A stretch of DNA of 64,000 bases from Stercorarius parasiticus (Eukaryota > Chordata > Aves > Charadriiformes > Stercorariidae). The stretch spans positions 234,876-298,875 of the forward strand of contig VWZL01005058.1 in NCBI GenBank assembly GCA_013396915.1, read 5' to 3'. A program made the translations under genes and the position numbers. Shown here piece after piece: positions 38,847 to 52,013 of the stretch (position 1 is the first letter of the stretch; every line of letters begins with the position of its first letter). Under the pieces are notes generated by a model. That model was not told where the DNA came from, made no database searches, and worked only from the letters and a program-made list of their open reading frames with translations.

Positions 38847-41389
38847 CCAACAGAAAGTGAGACCCCCTTGGTCCACCACTGTATTAACAGGAAAAGTCAC
38901 AGTCCTGCTAGAGCTAAATAGAGAAGGGGCAGGGGACATTACACAGGTGGGGAGCCGAGGAACAAAACAATCAGGTGGCCTTTACATAGTTTTACACAGG
39001 CTGTCAGGTCTCCTGGATCCAAGCCTCCTGAGACCCACGTCGTACTTTTCTAGAAGAGTATCCTACCCCTCATAGCCCTAACCTTTTCCTGTTGCTTTTA
39101 TCCTAGAAATCTCACTTAGTTTCTCTCCATTCAGATTTGCTATGTCCTACCCCTATGCTCATGGGAGAAACATGCCAATATTTTGCCTGTGTTATGTAGG
39201 GGAATAGTCGGAAGAAAAGACTCCAAATCTCTTTTCTCTGCTCTCTGTCATATCTTTGCTAGGGCAGACTGTAGCCCTAAGATCCTTCCAAGATCAAATA
39301 AATGCCTCCAGGAAGAAAAGATCAAAGGAGAAAAAAGCTTAAGAAGTCACTAGTCTGGGTATTTCCTTGTATTAGAGTGGCCCATCATGATTCAAGCAGT
39401 CTCCTGGGTTACAAAATTTAAGGCGCAAAGCGTGCTTCTCCGGGGACAGAGGCCCCCAGGTGAGGGAGAGCATCCGTAGGGCACATCCACACAGACAGGA
39501 GGAGGCCTTGTGCATTCACTTTTCCCTTCTCCCAGACATCTAGAAAAGAGTCAGACTCTACCCGCAGGCCAGGTATCAATGTTAGTACCGATTATTTCCA
39601 AGATTCACAGCAAGTCTTGCAAGCAGCACGGCGCTAGCATGATGGGCTCAGAGAGCCACACACTTCTAGGCACCTTGCTGCCTCTTCTGCCTGCCACAGC
39701 CAGGGTCCTGTTCTGGCCAAGCACAGAGACATGGGGACCAGGAAGGTCACAGTTCTTCCAAAGGCATTCAGGGAACACACCGAGGAATGGCTCACTTGTT
39801 TCTAGACCTGAGCCGGGATGTCCTGACTGCCCCGTTATGCCAGGAGGGCTTTTCCGTGCATTCAACACCAATCGAGGGATGCCCGCACTGCACACAGATT
39901 ATCTGCTAGGTGCCGGATGTTTCCCAGCCTTTCTTCAGTATCTGTTTCTGGGAATGGAATTTCAGCAATTCGTTTTCTTTTAGCTGCCTTCACTTTTTCT
40001 CCCTTAGTTTTGTTTTCCATGGCATCTTCCTCATTCCTTTTAATACTGCTACTATTAAAGTACAATAAAGGTCACCTTAGGGTGTCACTCATGGGTCTGT
40101 ACCTTGCTTGCAGAAACCCAAGGGAATTTGATCCAAATGACTTAAAGTTAGTCACACATGCAGATATCTTATTCAGTCAAGACTCTAGTGAAAGGGAATG
40201 TGTTAAAAGAGAAAATAAATATCTCTTAAGGAGCAATGTTGCTTTGCAACATTTTACCTTCTTCACCAGAATGTACTTTCTTCAGGAACTGGAAAAGCCT
40301 ATGCCTTACTGAAGTTTTATTTAAGTAATTGATTTGTACAGATGTATTTTCTTACCATTTAACAATCTCCTTTTGCTAGAAACACTTTCGAAAGTTTCTG
40401 CACCAGCTGGACAATTAGGATTTAGTAGGAAAACAACAGGCGCCCACTTTATACCGTAACAAAGGTAGGACATTTCACATGAGAAGACAAATCTTGACAT
40501 CCCTACACAGTTAATCCAAAGCCATCCTGGCAAATGGGAGCAAAAAACCTTCCCCAAAGCACAAATGCATGACAGCTTTGTTTTGGAATCCCAGATCTAG
40601 AAACCAATCCTCATCCGCGAGGGGCTTGTGTTCAGAACAAGTACTAGGGAGGAGGGAAAGAGAAGAAAAATTACTTCTCCACTGTCTGTCTGCTTCTCCA
40701 GCCCTACAGCCTGCTGGGGCCCTACACAGAGCAGGAGTATTCACAGGTTTGACTAATGTTGTACTGGCTGCAGTCATTCTCTCTGGACAGACCCAGTGGT
40801 CTGGGTTTGCTGGTGTTTGTTGAGTGTTGTCTGCACTGGGAGCACCCGAGGTCTCTTCCCAGCTCCTTAACTGGGCAGCCCAATTGCAGCCCAGCCCCTT
40901 TCCTGGCACTCCGCAGCTCAGCCCCCACATTCGCTGGTCCATGAGTTGCAGCCCAGGCGCCCTCGCCAGATTCCCACTGCCCCCAGACCGCCCAGAAGAG
41001 ATTAAATGAGCAGCCACAGGAACTGTCAGAGGCACCCTAAAGCTGCTGCTGGGGGACCCTGTCAGCTGTCTTGCCGGGACTGGCTGAAAAGAGGCTTTGT
41101 TAGGGCCAGAGATCTGTGTCCCCTGATTTCTTCACTCCTTGTGTCTATTGCATTTTTGCAGGCTGTGTGCTAAGCAGCTGAGAACCCTCTGAACCGGTCC
41201 TCAGCCCAAACCTGTCATTCCAGCGAAGCTCTTTCTGTCCTGTAACTCAGCTAATTTCGTCACGGTTTCCTGCCAGCATCAATAAGAAACAGACTCTATC
41301 ACAAACAACGCACAGCACCAGCACCGGCCTCGGAGCTGGCAAAATGTGGCACCCACTGCATCCATACCCCACACCCACAGCATCCCTAC

Positions 41390-41670
41390 GGACCCTTTGC
41401 GTGAGAGGGGGCTGCTCGGAACCACTTAAAGCGGCAGATTCCCGCAGAGGGAGTGAAAACCTGTGCTCTGCCGCCACCTCTCCTCCTTCGGTGGCTGCTG
41501 GGGGGTTTCCACGGAACAACAGTGACACCCAGTGGCCGCGGCCACCCGGCCGAGCCGTGTAATCCCTGCTGCAGGCATCGCTCGGGAGCGGGCAGATGCT
41601 TTGCCTTCGGTATGTGAAAAAATGTTGAGCAAAGTACTGCCAGGCCGGCGAGACAGCAGCCTTACGAGAA
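41390..41670. promoter_or_regulatory. Small CpG-rich patch (candidate orphan CpG island)
   Basis: I count about 20 CpG dinucleotides in roughly 280 bp, including clustered sites at 41537-41556 (gccgcgg, cccggccgag). The surrounding DNA is strongly CpG-poor. No recognised gene starts here. It may mark an unannotated transcript start, an enhancer, or simply local GC-biased sequence. Open frames over it lack domains. Confidence 0.45.
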
Positions 41671-44600
41671 CTGCAGGGCTGGCTTTTCAGCAGCAAACCT
41701 GTGCTTTACTCAAGGCAAGAGCAAAGGAAGAGTCGCGGTTCAGCCAGGGAGTCTTGGGATCCGGAACTATGCAAAGAATGCGGGATAAAATGTTTTGGTG
41801 AGCGGGTGGAGGGTATTTATAGGAGGAGGAGGTCACCTCCATGCCTCTGGCCGCTAAATCCTCAAACAAAAAAAAGTGATGGGGTGTAGCCCCACATTAG
41901 TGAAATTGGCTTGGGGTTATTTTTCCTTCTCATTCTTTCAAACTTTACAGACGCGGTTGCAGATCTTCCAGCCACAATCAAGGGACTTTAAAAAAAAAAA
42001 ACCACAAATGCTGTGATTCTCCTGATACCTGCCCATCTCTGGAACCTTGGCTCCAAAATAGTGAGTACCTGGAAAGAGGCAAAATCAAAGGGTCAGTGAT
42101 GCTGCAACCTCTCTGACTTCTTTTCCCCAGCAGTCCAGCTTCAGTGTAAACGATGACAAGAGCTACCCTTACAAAACTGACCTGAGGCTAAGTCTGCACT
42201 GAAAACCTCTATCTGTGGAACCACATTGGTTTAAGCAGTGACATTTTTATTCCTGTTTTTTATTCCTGCTGAATCCCTAGAGCAGGATTAGCTGTACTAG
42301 CAAAAGCTCCTGTGCAGGAGTGATGGGAGGCAAGTTAACAGGCAGCAGTCTCCGCTCACTAGCGGTGCCTGGGGCAGCCCTAGCTCAGCCTCAGTGTCCT
42401 TTCCTCCTCACCCTTCTCCCTCTGAACCACAGCCCATTGCCCATGAGCTGTGCCTGTGCTGGAGGGCTCTGCAGCTGCGCCAGCTCAGCTCTCCTGCTAC
42501 AAAGCAGCCCTTCATCCTCACCCTTGCCTGTAAGTTCCCTTATACAGCAACATCCCAGTATTTCCATTATGAATTCACTGGTGATAGTACCGATTACAAG
42601 TGCTTCAAGGCAATTTACCACAACTCCTACACCAATCTTTCCACTTTCAAGATCGCTAATAGTAAAAATACTCATCGGGGGAAAAATGCCATCATAAAGG
42701 AAAGAGAAGGGCTCCTTGCATCTGAGTCACTGCTTGTGCATTAAAGATCAAGGACTGGAGTAACTACACAAGAAGCCACGTCCCGATGTCATCATCTTTG
42801 GCTGCACCGTAGATATCACAGATCTAACATTTAAATAAGTTACATGGATGCTGAGAAAGGAATCCATGACCCATGAATGTTGATAAGTGGCTTCTTGGTT
42901 CCTGAGAGGAAAGAAAAATAGATGATTAATTAAGGTAACTAGTAGCTTTATTTCTAGCTTTCCCAGTAGCTCCAGGGGTATTCAGGACTGTCAGTGAATT
43001 GGAAGAAAATCAATAACTAATTGAGAAGTAAACATTTGCTGTTACAGGTCATCCCCTGAAACCTCAAGCCATGGAAGGGGAACCCTGTTCTTGTAAGATC
43101 TCCATCCCTGGGGCTGGTTGAAGACATTGGCAGGACGTTAGTGTGGCCCCCTCCTCCCACCATGTGGTAGATCTGAGGGAGGACAGATCTTGGGGCCTCC
43201 TGCTAGAGTAGGAGGTTGCAATCTCACTCCAAATCATTGCCTGCTTCTCCCATTTTTGTGCCACTCACAACAGTGCCTGGGATGTCCCCAGCCTTACCTC
43301 AGCCCTACTCATGCCTCCTAAGAATCACTTTCTTTCTAGAAATCCTGAAGGTGGGTTCCTCACTGTCAGCGAACATTTTGGGGATGCCATGGGACACCTG
43401 AGCAGAGCTGGAGCTATTCTGCATGAGCTGGCATCAGCAGGTGACTGATGGCACAGGTGCCACTTCTAGAGGCATGTCTGCGGGTGGACGCCCAGAACAT
43501 GAAAAATTCCCCTTTCGCAGGATACACCCCACTGATCTCATGACAATGAAATGGCTTTTTACCACTGCCGCTTTTGTAGTTACCGTTGCTCCTGCCCTGG
43601 CAGGCAGGCAGAGGGATATGCTCCCTGTCCTCATCAGGGAGATACTCCCACCGCAGGGCACCTGTCACTGCTCCATGTGTGGAGGCCAAGGAGGAAGAGG
43701 ATAAGCTCTGCTTTTCCACCCCTCACTCAGCAGCTGCAGCAAAAGGTCAACTCACCCAGCCTGGAAGAAAAACCTTCTCACCCAGGTTACTTGCTGGCTA
43801 CTGCTGCTGTCTTCCCTCCCCAAGCTTAACAGGGAAAAACCCATGGGAAACCAGCTACTGCTAGATGCACAGCAGCTCCAGTGAGGGGCCCGGGTCAGCA
43901 GCAGCAGTGGTAATGTGCCAGGACTCCTGGAGACAGGGTACGGCTGTCAGCACAAGAGGCGGGTGCCAAAATTACGCCAGCACCTCATTAACCCAGAGAG
44001 GCATCTCTGCGCAGAGGAGGAGGCAGGGATGGCCGAGGAGGGGGAGGCCAGGCTGCTGCTCGGGTGTCAAAGCACGGGCAATAATTGACAGCTCCATGCT
44101 GGCAGGCAGCAACGAAGGAGAAATCTGTAGACTTGTCCTCCCAACGTGAGGAAAGAGCCGTGCGGTTCTCTAACAACCTCGCTTCAGCATCGCCTTCCTT
44201 TTCATGCAAGTAACAGCTACCAGCAGCAGCATCTCCTGTCAATCGCTGACAAAGGATCCCACCTGGCACCGCGCAGATGCTGCCTCATGAACAACAGGCC
44301 ACCAGGAGAGAGGTGTTGAGTGTTGGAAGATCTATAGGCATCAAACTCTTCTTTGTAAAAGAGAAAAAATGTGGGTGGCAAAAACAAAAAGGATGGGAAT
44401 AGAAAAAAGACAGGGAGAAAAACCTGCTGTGAGGAAGTACAATAAGGGAATAAATCACAGGAAAGAAGATGGTGGCCCAGCCAGGCTGGTGTGGTGAATT
44501 GTAATGCTTTGCTGGTTTTGGTTCCCCCTCCCGATTTGGTCCTGCACTGATGCTGCTTACTGTCCCTGGGCACCAGAAGTGAGGCTGTGATGGAATTCCA

Positions 44601-46609
44601 CTGAAACACCAGTAAAGTCCATCGCTTGTTGCTCTTTGCTGTCATGATCCTACTGACTCCTGGTATATTTAGCCCAGGAGTCCTTCACAAACTCATGATA
44701 TCCCATTGGGTTTGAGTGGGGAATGTTTTGCTTATGTGTGCAATAACATGTGATTCTTAAATCAGTGCATATTCAACTTGGTCTGGCACCAAGATGGTGT
44801 TACAGCAGCTCTGTCCTCTCCCGAAGTCTCTGCAGCCAGCAAAAATCTGCAAATCTGCTTACTTCTACCCTGTTTTGTCTTTAGCTTTTAAACTATGTCA
44901 GAATCTTCACTCACAGATACTGTCTTCTAGATAGCTCATACAACTCTTTTTAACTCAGAAAACTCCCAAGTAGTTGTCATATCCCTTCCTCCAGAGGGAC
45001 CCAGGAGGTGAAAGGAAAGACACAGCATGGAGCGGCATTTTACCTGGATACCATCCTTTCTTCTCATCAGTTTAAGTTTCAAAAGTGCTGAGGACTTTTC
45101 CTCCCCTCTAAATGTCAGTAAGTGTTGTCAGGTACCCACTGCACCTATGCCCACAGACAAAGCTCTACAACATGTCTTCATTTTTCACCGTTTTGTTTTT
45201 CGGAGGCACAGCCCCTCTTGCTCACCTGGCAGACTGAGTTATCTGACATTACATTTGCACTTTCCCAGAGGCCAGAAGGCTTCAGCTACTAAGCCATCAT
45301 CATCTAGCCTCCCCCTATGGGCATAATATGCTAATTTATACCCACAATCAAGCATCTGTGATACCATTTGTGTTGCAGATACTGTGGAGGGAATTGATGG
45401 TTATTCAGATCTTGTGTTAACTGAGGAAAAACTGATTTATTTCCCCACTGAGTGGAACAGTTACTAAAACCAGCGTGGATGAACTCTTCTTTTTCAATGT
45501 GCCTTGGCTGCATGCTAATAGTTTGGAGTCTAGGTGACTCATTCATTGGAGAAACTTTCCTCTCTGAATTATTCACTTATTCAGCCTACTAAGCCAGATA
45601 ATAGGAGATGGCAGAACCTTTCCTCATCTCTCAGAGGGTATATTAGTATCTTTTAAACATTCATACTCTGCCCAAATATATATATTTCAAGACTTATTTG
45701 TGCCTGCATTCTTTTTCTTTAGTTAATTTAACACTCTCTTGTTCTAACTTGTATCACCAAAGTTTGGCTGAGGATAGAGCCGTGCTTCCATATAAAGAAA
45801 GAAGACTGGTTTCCTTTTTTACACAAACATCTTCTGTGTGAGGACACTCAGAATTTATTCACTATGATGGGGAAAATCCTAACACCACCGCCCTCTTTCC
45901 TGCCCTATAGATGTTTTCTGTATCCAAATATACAGTCACTTCAAATTTATTTTAAAACACAAACATCTCCATCTATATGACTGAATCCTTCATCAACGTT
46001 TACACTGATCACAGCAGCTTTTCTCTGAGGTAAAATCCAAGATACACATTACTTCTCGTGTCTATTCAAAACAGATCTTATGACACCTTTGTAGCTCTCT
46101 GCCCTTTTCCTGATCCCCATTTTGAGTTCACCTCCTTTGCTGCGCCAGTCCTTTGCTGCACCAGGGTCAAGATTCCTGAAGTGCAGACCCCCTCTGTCTG
46201 CCCTCCTTTTCCCAAAGGCCCCACTCCTCTGCTTTGCTTCCCCTTTTGAGTCACAAGCAGCAAAATGCACCTACTGCTCCTCCTCTCTCCTTTTCACACT
46301 TTCTTCTGTGCTCATCCCTTCTCCTGGAGCACCCTCTCCCCACCACAACGTCGGTCACTTACTGGGTCACCAAGCTGCTCCCAGCTTCTCCAACAAATAC
46401 GAATCATCAAACTCCCACACTGGGGAGATTCAAGCCCCAAAGGAGAGAGAGAAAGAGACCAGAAGACCCTGTGCACTGGCCTGGATTTCAGCATTGCTAT
46501 TGCTCTTACATATGTATCACCATGTATTTATATATTACCCTATACTCTGTTCATGAGAACAATACTGGACCCAACAACAGACAGATAGACAAGATAGGTC
46601 TGACCCACC

Positions 46610-46835
46610 ATTCTAGATCCCTCTTCAAGACCCACCTCTCAATCTCTGAAGGTTGAGAAGGAGTTGCAGATGGCTGAGATGATCTTCATGTACTAATTTT
46701 ACTTTATTTTATGGCATGAGTTTCAAGGCTGTTAACACTTCTTCAGGCAAGGACCACATCATTCTTTGACTATAAAGCACCTAGCACAGCCAAATCTTGG
46801 TCCAGCCTCCAGTTACACAAATCATGATAATATCT
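46610..46835 (+). mobile_element. Ancient amniote LINE 3' tail (probable)
   Basis: The segment near 46624-46650 reads RSLFKTHLSIS, the FKxxLKTHL-type C-terminus of old LINE proteins. It is followed by a 3' UTR with caggcaaggaccac, then ataaagcacctagcacag and a tggtcc motif. These resemble a tail common in turtle, crocodile and bird genomes. The same tail occurs in reverse orientation at 31255-31395. The family name is not certain. Confidence 0.5.
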
Positions 46836-49009
46836 GATTGCATGCCTCTCTCTTCATTGCTGCCTCGGAGCATCAGGTCAGAAAGTCAATCAGGGACTGA
46901 GTCACCTTTTGCATTGTCTATTGCAACAGACTCTTGTCCCAGGTTCCTCTACAAAACTAATAAAACATAATAATATATAGAAAGTCTTCACTCTTACTGG
47001 TTTTTTTCCGTTTACTTTTACTATAGAAACTAAGCAAGATTACATGTGATGATAATGATCATGAGATTAAGCGTAATTTTGAACATATATGAGGACAGTT
47101 TCTGATCACAATTAAGGTGAAACATACTCTTTTTTTTCCTGCTGAGGCCTATTTGCTCAGTATCATTATTTACCTCTAGCTTTTCACAACCCTGCTGTGC
47201 TAATACTGTTTCAAACGAGATTTTTAACATTTAACGAAGGCACTATGTTAGCTTTTAACCAACTGATTGCTATATTCTGCATTGCTGAACTTAATTTTTT
47301 GCCTTTGCTTTTTTTCAGCCTAAGCATTACATTTCATTTCAACCAAGCCAGGCCCTGAATAGCCCATATTTAAATATTTGCAAACTTTCTTGGTGTTCTC
47401 CACTTTGGGATAGTAAAGCAGCGCATGAAGTGAGTGTTTCTGAAGTTTAGTGCTGAATGACACATTGAGAAATAAACAACTGACGGCGAGAGAAAGAAAT
47501 GACACAGTGAGTGCTGTTTTAAGAAGAATTAACACTTTCAAGGAGAACAGGAGACACACAGGGACTGTGCCTGGCCCATGAGCATGGGAAAGACTCAAAG
47601 GAATTCCTTCTTGCACAGCCAGTGTAAGCCACAGCAATACCTTTTGTGTCTGGTTGCTCCTTGTAGGGGTAGGGTAGAGAAGCAGGAAAATCCAGTGCAT
47701 ATATGTAGAGAGAGACACTGGTAGACACAAAAAAAGAGATCCTCCTCAGAGGTTTTCGGAGTCCTATGGGTCCTTGCTACTGCACTACCTAGATCAGAGC
47801 AATTGCCTTCCCTTTTCGGCAGGTGAATAAAGGAGAGACAGTGTTAAATTTTCTGGCATCTAGTTTAACACATCTTCCATCCTGGGACCCTAATTATATC
47901 CAGGTGGTGTCCAGGTGCAGGTGTCTGGACTATCTCCATTGGGCACACTTGCTTATGGAATAGTCTGGTTGGTGGTTTTTTTGTTTTAGAAAAATGTGTT
48001 CTCCTGGCCATTCATTATGGGCTTCCACTCTTCCCCAAATTTCCCTGTGTCCCCAAACTGAGTAACAGCTAATCAAAGCCATAAATAAAAGAAGCCCGCT
48101 TTGACAACTGAGAACACTTCTAACATAGCTTATACAATATGCTTGGCCTCACTGATTTTTCCAAAATGCACAGCAAGGGTACATTTTAAAACATGCAATA
48201 TTATTCCTGAGATGAATGTAGTTGGGCTTTTCTCTTTTTGTTCTTGAGACCGCTGAATTTCACTATGAAATTTAAAAAATAACCAGAACTTTATAAGGCA
48301 GCTATATAGGAAGGACGCCATAATAAGAAAGAAAGATGGCACCGATATACAAGAAGAGCTTGAGGACAAATAAAATCACTGTTGGGGGACAAAGACATTT
48401 TCCAATGATCGGCCACTGAATTCCACCACCACATTTGGTTACGCCCAACAATCTCACTAAGGTTGTTCAAGAGTAAACACTGTCAGAAATGTTTTTATGG
48501 CAAACTATGACAGCCCAGGTATAGGTTAGCAACCAAATGCTTCTAATGGTAGCATGGTCTGACAGTACCATTAGCTGGGATGGCCAACAAGTGTCTTCAT
48601 CCTCAGCAACCTTCATTCAACAAACATGAGATGATCACAGTCTAGACTTGGTTTGGTTCATATTAAAGACACTATAAAAGACATCTGATCACAGAAAATA
48701 TTTTTTGCAAAGTTATTACAAACTGTTTCAGCCTAAATTAAATGGGAAACAGAGCAGAAATATTATTTTTAAGTAAGATCATTGATTTCAAAGAACATAA
48801 GTGCAGGTGAGTCAAACTGAATATTGAATACAAAAAAAATGTACAGCTTCCCTAAGACAAAGGTGACCAGCGTGCTCACATAGGAAGGATGAGGAAATAT
48901 CTTGTTTTAAGTTAAGAAATTTCTGTCAGGTGATTTTTCAAATCCGTTAGTAAATCTCTTTGATGAAGTAATCAAGTTGCGGGCCGTGCCATTGGACTGG
49001 GGAACAGCA
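46836..49009. other. Unannotated intergenic stretch
   Basis: No gene, RNA or clear repeat was recognised. The stretch is AT-rich in parts (for example 46950-47300). Open frames of up to about 135 residues on the minus strand (47320-47730) lack domains and show compositional bias only. Confidence 0.5.
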
Positions 49010-49620
49010 AGGGTATGACCTGCCATTAAGAAGGTGAAAAAATTGACCCATATTTACAGGTCTATTAGAGCCACTTGAATAGCTTGCGAGGCTTTAAAAT
49101 AGCATTCTGTGGGGAGTATAATTAATGATGCAGAGGTAAAAGCAATATGGGATAAATTGCAACATGGGTTTATTAAAAGTAGACCTTGCCAGACACTCTC
49201 AATTTCTTTTTTTGAAAAGGTAACTATGAGGGCAGCAGGGGAGGTATTTCCAGTAAAAGTAGGGAAGCATTCATGTCTTTGTACGAGGCCCAGGTGATAC
49301 CATATGGAAAACTGCATACAATCCTGGTCACCCACATTGCAGGGAGGTACCTTCCAGCTGGAAGAGGCGCAGAGAGGTCAGCGGGAAGGTTAGGAAAATG
49401 GATGTGAGATGTCTGGCTGTTCAGCCTAACAAGGGGTGGCTGACTGGGGATGCGGCTGTGAGAAGCAGCCTGGGGAAAGGGATCCTATCTAAAATAAAAG
49501 ACAACACTGGCACAGAACCTATGCATACGAAGCGGTCAAGAGTAAATTTAGGCCGGAAGGAAAATGAGCTGCAAAAGCTTTGCAGCTCCGGCAAAGGTTT
49601 CCAAGAAGAGCTGTGAGACA
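49010..49620 (+). mobile_element. Decayed LINE (CR1/L3-like) reverse-transcriptase remnant
   Basis: On the plus strand the peptide QHGFIKSRPCQT at about 49160-49195 matches the QHGF motif of non-LTR reverse transcriptases. Further on, NCIQSWSP near 49305 resembles the later YCVQFWSP segment of CR1-type proteins. The RVNLGRKENELQKLCSSGKG-like end up to 49616 fits a LINE C-terminal region. Stops and frame changes interrupt it throughout, so it is old and inactive. The lineage is uncertain: it differs clearly from the young avian CR1 copies in this window. Confidence 0.6.
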
Positions 49621-50305
49621 GAAAGCTAATTACATATCAGGATAAGCAGTGGGTATTTGAGAATTTGTTAAGAAATACAGCATAAAACTAGCATTACTAC
49701 TGATTTTGCAAAATGGCAATTAAATGCGAGGTTGTTTGAGAACCAATATAACTGGGTCATTTTAATACGTCACATAATTTGTATTCAAAAATTCCTGCAT
49801 TTTAATGTCCATTAATATTATCTTGAAAATAATTTATCACCTGAATAAGTTAATAAAATTAGGAATGGAAATAAAGCCCAGCAGCAGTACACAGTTATTG
49901 GTATAGGTATAGGCTGGATGTTACTAGCCGTTAACATTGGCTTCCCGTGTGAGTAAGAGAAGATGCAAAGCACCCAATTCTGGTTCCAGTTAAATCAGTT
50001 GGACAGGAGTCAAACACTCCCCCACTCTTTGGTTCAGTTTCCCCATCTGTAGCACTGTAACAGGGCACAGCATTTTCCATCAAAACTTTATTAAGACTGG
50101 CCAGGCTGTGAAAGAAATTGCGATGGCTCACAGTGCTCTGTAAGCGCACAAAATATGGGAGACATTGACACAGTAAATGTAGGCAAAGCCCTGGAAAGAA
50201 GCAGAAGAAAAAGTTGTTTTCATGTTATGTCCACTACCACTTTTAATACTTGCCACCTTTAATGGCTGGTTTTCACTAGACTACATCTGGTTTTCACTAG
50301 TTAAA

Positions 50306-50388
50306 GATGTCCCTGCTTACTGCAGGGGGTTGGACTAGATGAGCTTTAAAGGTCCCTTCCAACTCAACGCATTGTATGATTCTATGAT
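50306..50388 (+). mobile_element. CR1 LINE 3'-terminal fragment
   Basis: This contains the CR1 3' UTR hallmark gggggttggactagatgag, then aggtcccttccaactc and the terminal gattctatgat. It is about 80 bp, severely 5'-truncated and in plus orientation. A 14-bp direct repeat, ctggttttcactag, occurs twice just upstream (50266-50279 and 50287-50300). Confidence 0.88.
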
Positions 50389-50784
50389 CACGTAACTAGT
50401 CAACAAAACAGGACCTGTCAGCGGTGGCCGGCAGGAGGTGAGGTGACAGGAGATGTTGCTGGCTGCTCGCAGAGTGCCCTGGACCCATGACAGACCCATT
50501 CCCCCTTCCGATGGGGCAGCGTGTGGTGGGGAGGTACGTACCATGCTGTGGTGGATCCCATGCATAGCGATTCCTATTTCGCTGCTTCAGAAACATTCCC
50601 CGCCATTTAAAATTTGTCTTTCTTTGGAAGTCTTTTAAATAGGAAAACAATTGTGAATTGTAGTACTGTACTTTCTGTGCTTTCACTGATTATTCACTTC
50701 CTCAGAGAATCAAAAGAACTGCTATAGAGAGAGAAATGACCCAAAAACCACGTAAAACCTGTTTACACATTTAAAGTATTCTTT

Positions 50785-50842
50785 CTTGAACTAGATGACC
50801 TCCATAGGTCCCTCCCAACCAAAATTGTTCTGCAATTATATG
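50785..50842 (+). mobile_element. CR1 LINE 3'-terminal sliver
   Basis: The text gaactagatgacctcc, aggtccctcccaacc and a decayed terminal repeat match the last ~60 bp of CR1. No coding part is retained. It is the same orientation as its neighbours at 50.3 and 52.0 kb. Confidence 0.8.
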
Positions 50843-52013
50843 AAGTGGTACCACTGGCCCCTTCAGCCTCTTCTCCCAGCGGATCACTCTCAGAAGCTGG
50901 AAACAACAGGGAGCAGGAGAGCTCCATTCACGGCCGGGTACAACCTACCTACAAGGGTGACACTGCAAAACTGAGCCATAAGAAAACTGCTTACTCCATC
51001 CCTAAACTCATGAATGTTTGGGGGAAAAAATTAAACTTAGGCTAACAGTCATTTCAGTGGCATAGATCACTTCGAGAGGGACATAATGTATAACCGAGTC
51101 AGCTTTGAAACATGCTGGATTTGAAGCAATCTCTGCTGCACGAGGAAGACTTAAAATGTATAAAATATCTGAGGGATGGCCTGCAAAGCTGCAGCTAAGC
51201 TGCATTAAAGGTTTAAAGACAATTTATTATTTTTTACTGATCTAAATCCTTAAATCACCTTAAACTCCTAGCTCACCTAAGACTTTAAAATAAAAGATCT
51301 TTAACTCCCTGTGTCGCTGTATCAAGCATTAATCTCATCATATTTATGAAACTTAAGTATGTAAATAAAAGTATAAACTTTATATTATTAAAAAGTTGTG
51401 AGATTTTAGAAATGTCACGACTGAATGTGGTTCTCAGCTGACTTCACAAAGGCAGTCTGCATTTGTGTAAAGGTTCAACCTTCAGAGATATTTTACTCTC
51501 TGTATTGCAGACATCCCTTAAGTTTGGGCACCCTTCTTTGTCATTTATAAGTTGGGGATCACTATAAAGAAAGAGTAATAAAATGATACCATGCATTCTT
51601 TTTTATGACTAAGGAATGCATCCCACAGTATTTGAAGCTTGTATAAATAACTGCACTTTATGATTTTCTTTTTCTTCAGTGGGTTTTAGTCACACATTAC
51701 ACAAGGGTCACCAACATTGTGAAACGCACATAGGCTTGCAGCTAATCTTCTGCTTTCTTTTTGAAATCTTAAGTCATTTTCCAGAGAAACTTTACTTTTT
51801 CTACTCAGTGTTAAGTAGCTTCCTATCACATCTTCTGTTGTAAGTGAAGGGTAGCTTTGCTTCTTCTTTCTGTTCCTTTAACAAAACCACACAGATGGTG
51901 AGAGAATTTTGCTTTCCCCAGCACTGAAGAGATGTCCAGAGCAGTTAAGGATGAGAGAAGGAAAAGGAGGAAAGAAAAGAGGCTTTGAAGGACCAGCAGC
52001 TCCTGTTACTGTT

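Larger units (their letters stand above)
31661..46609. other. Long intergenic stretch, no supported genes
   Basis: Apart from the A22 run, pyrimidine tract, G-rich tract, CTCF-like site and CpG patch listed separately, nothing was recognised. The parts at 35.2-36.6, 38.2-38.7, 40.5-41.9 and 43.0-44.3 kb are more GC-rich and produce overlapping open frames on both strands. None shows a domain, codon-bias contrast or conserved motif that would support a gene. Confidence 0.5.

Noticed and set aside
40511..41035. Longest minus-strand open frame in the window (174 codons)
   Set aside because: GC-rich sequence with overlapping open frames on the other strand, no domain, no conserved motif and no splice or promoter context. 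It looks like a chance frame.
43551..43704. Cys/His-rich peptide resembling a zinc finger
   Set aside because: The Cys and His spacing does not fit C2H2 fingers, there is no linker, and other frames are equally open.
46122..46656. Overlapping plus-strand open frames of 107-144 codons
   Set aside because: No domain except a short LINE-like C-terminal piece at the end. Better explained by old repeat sequence and composition.
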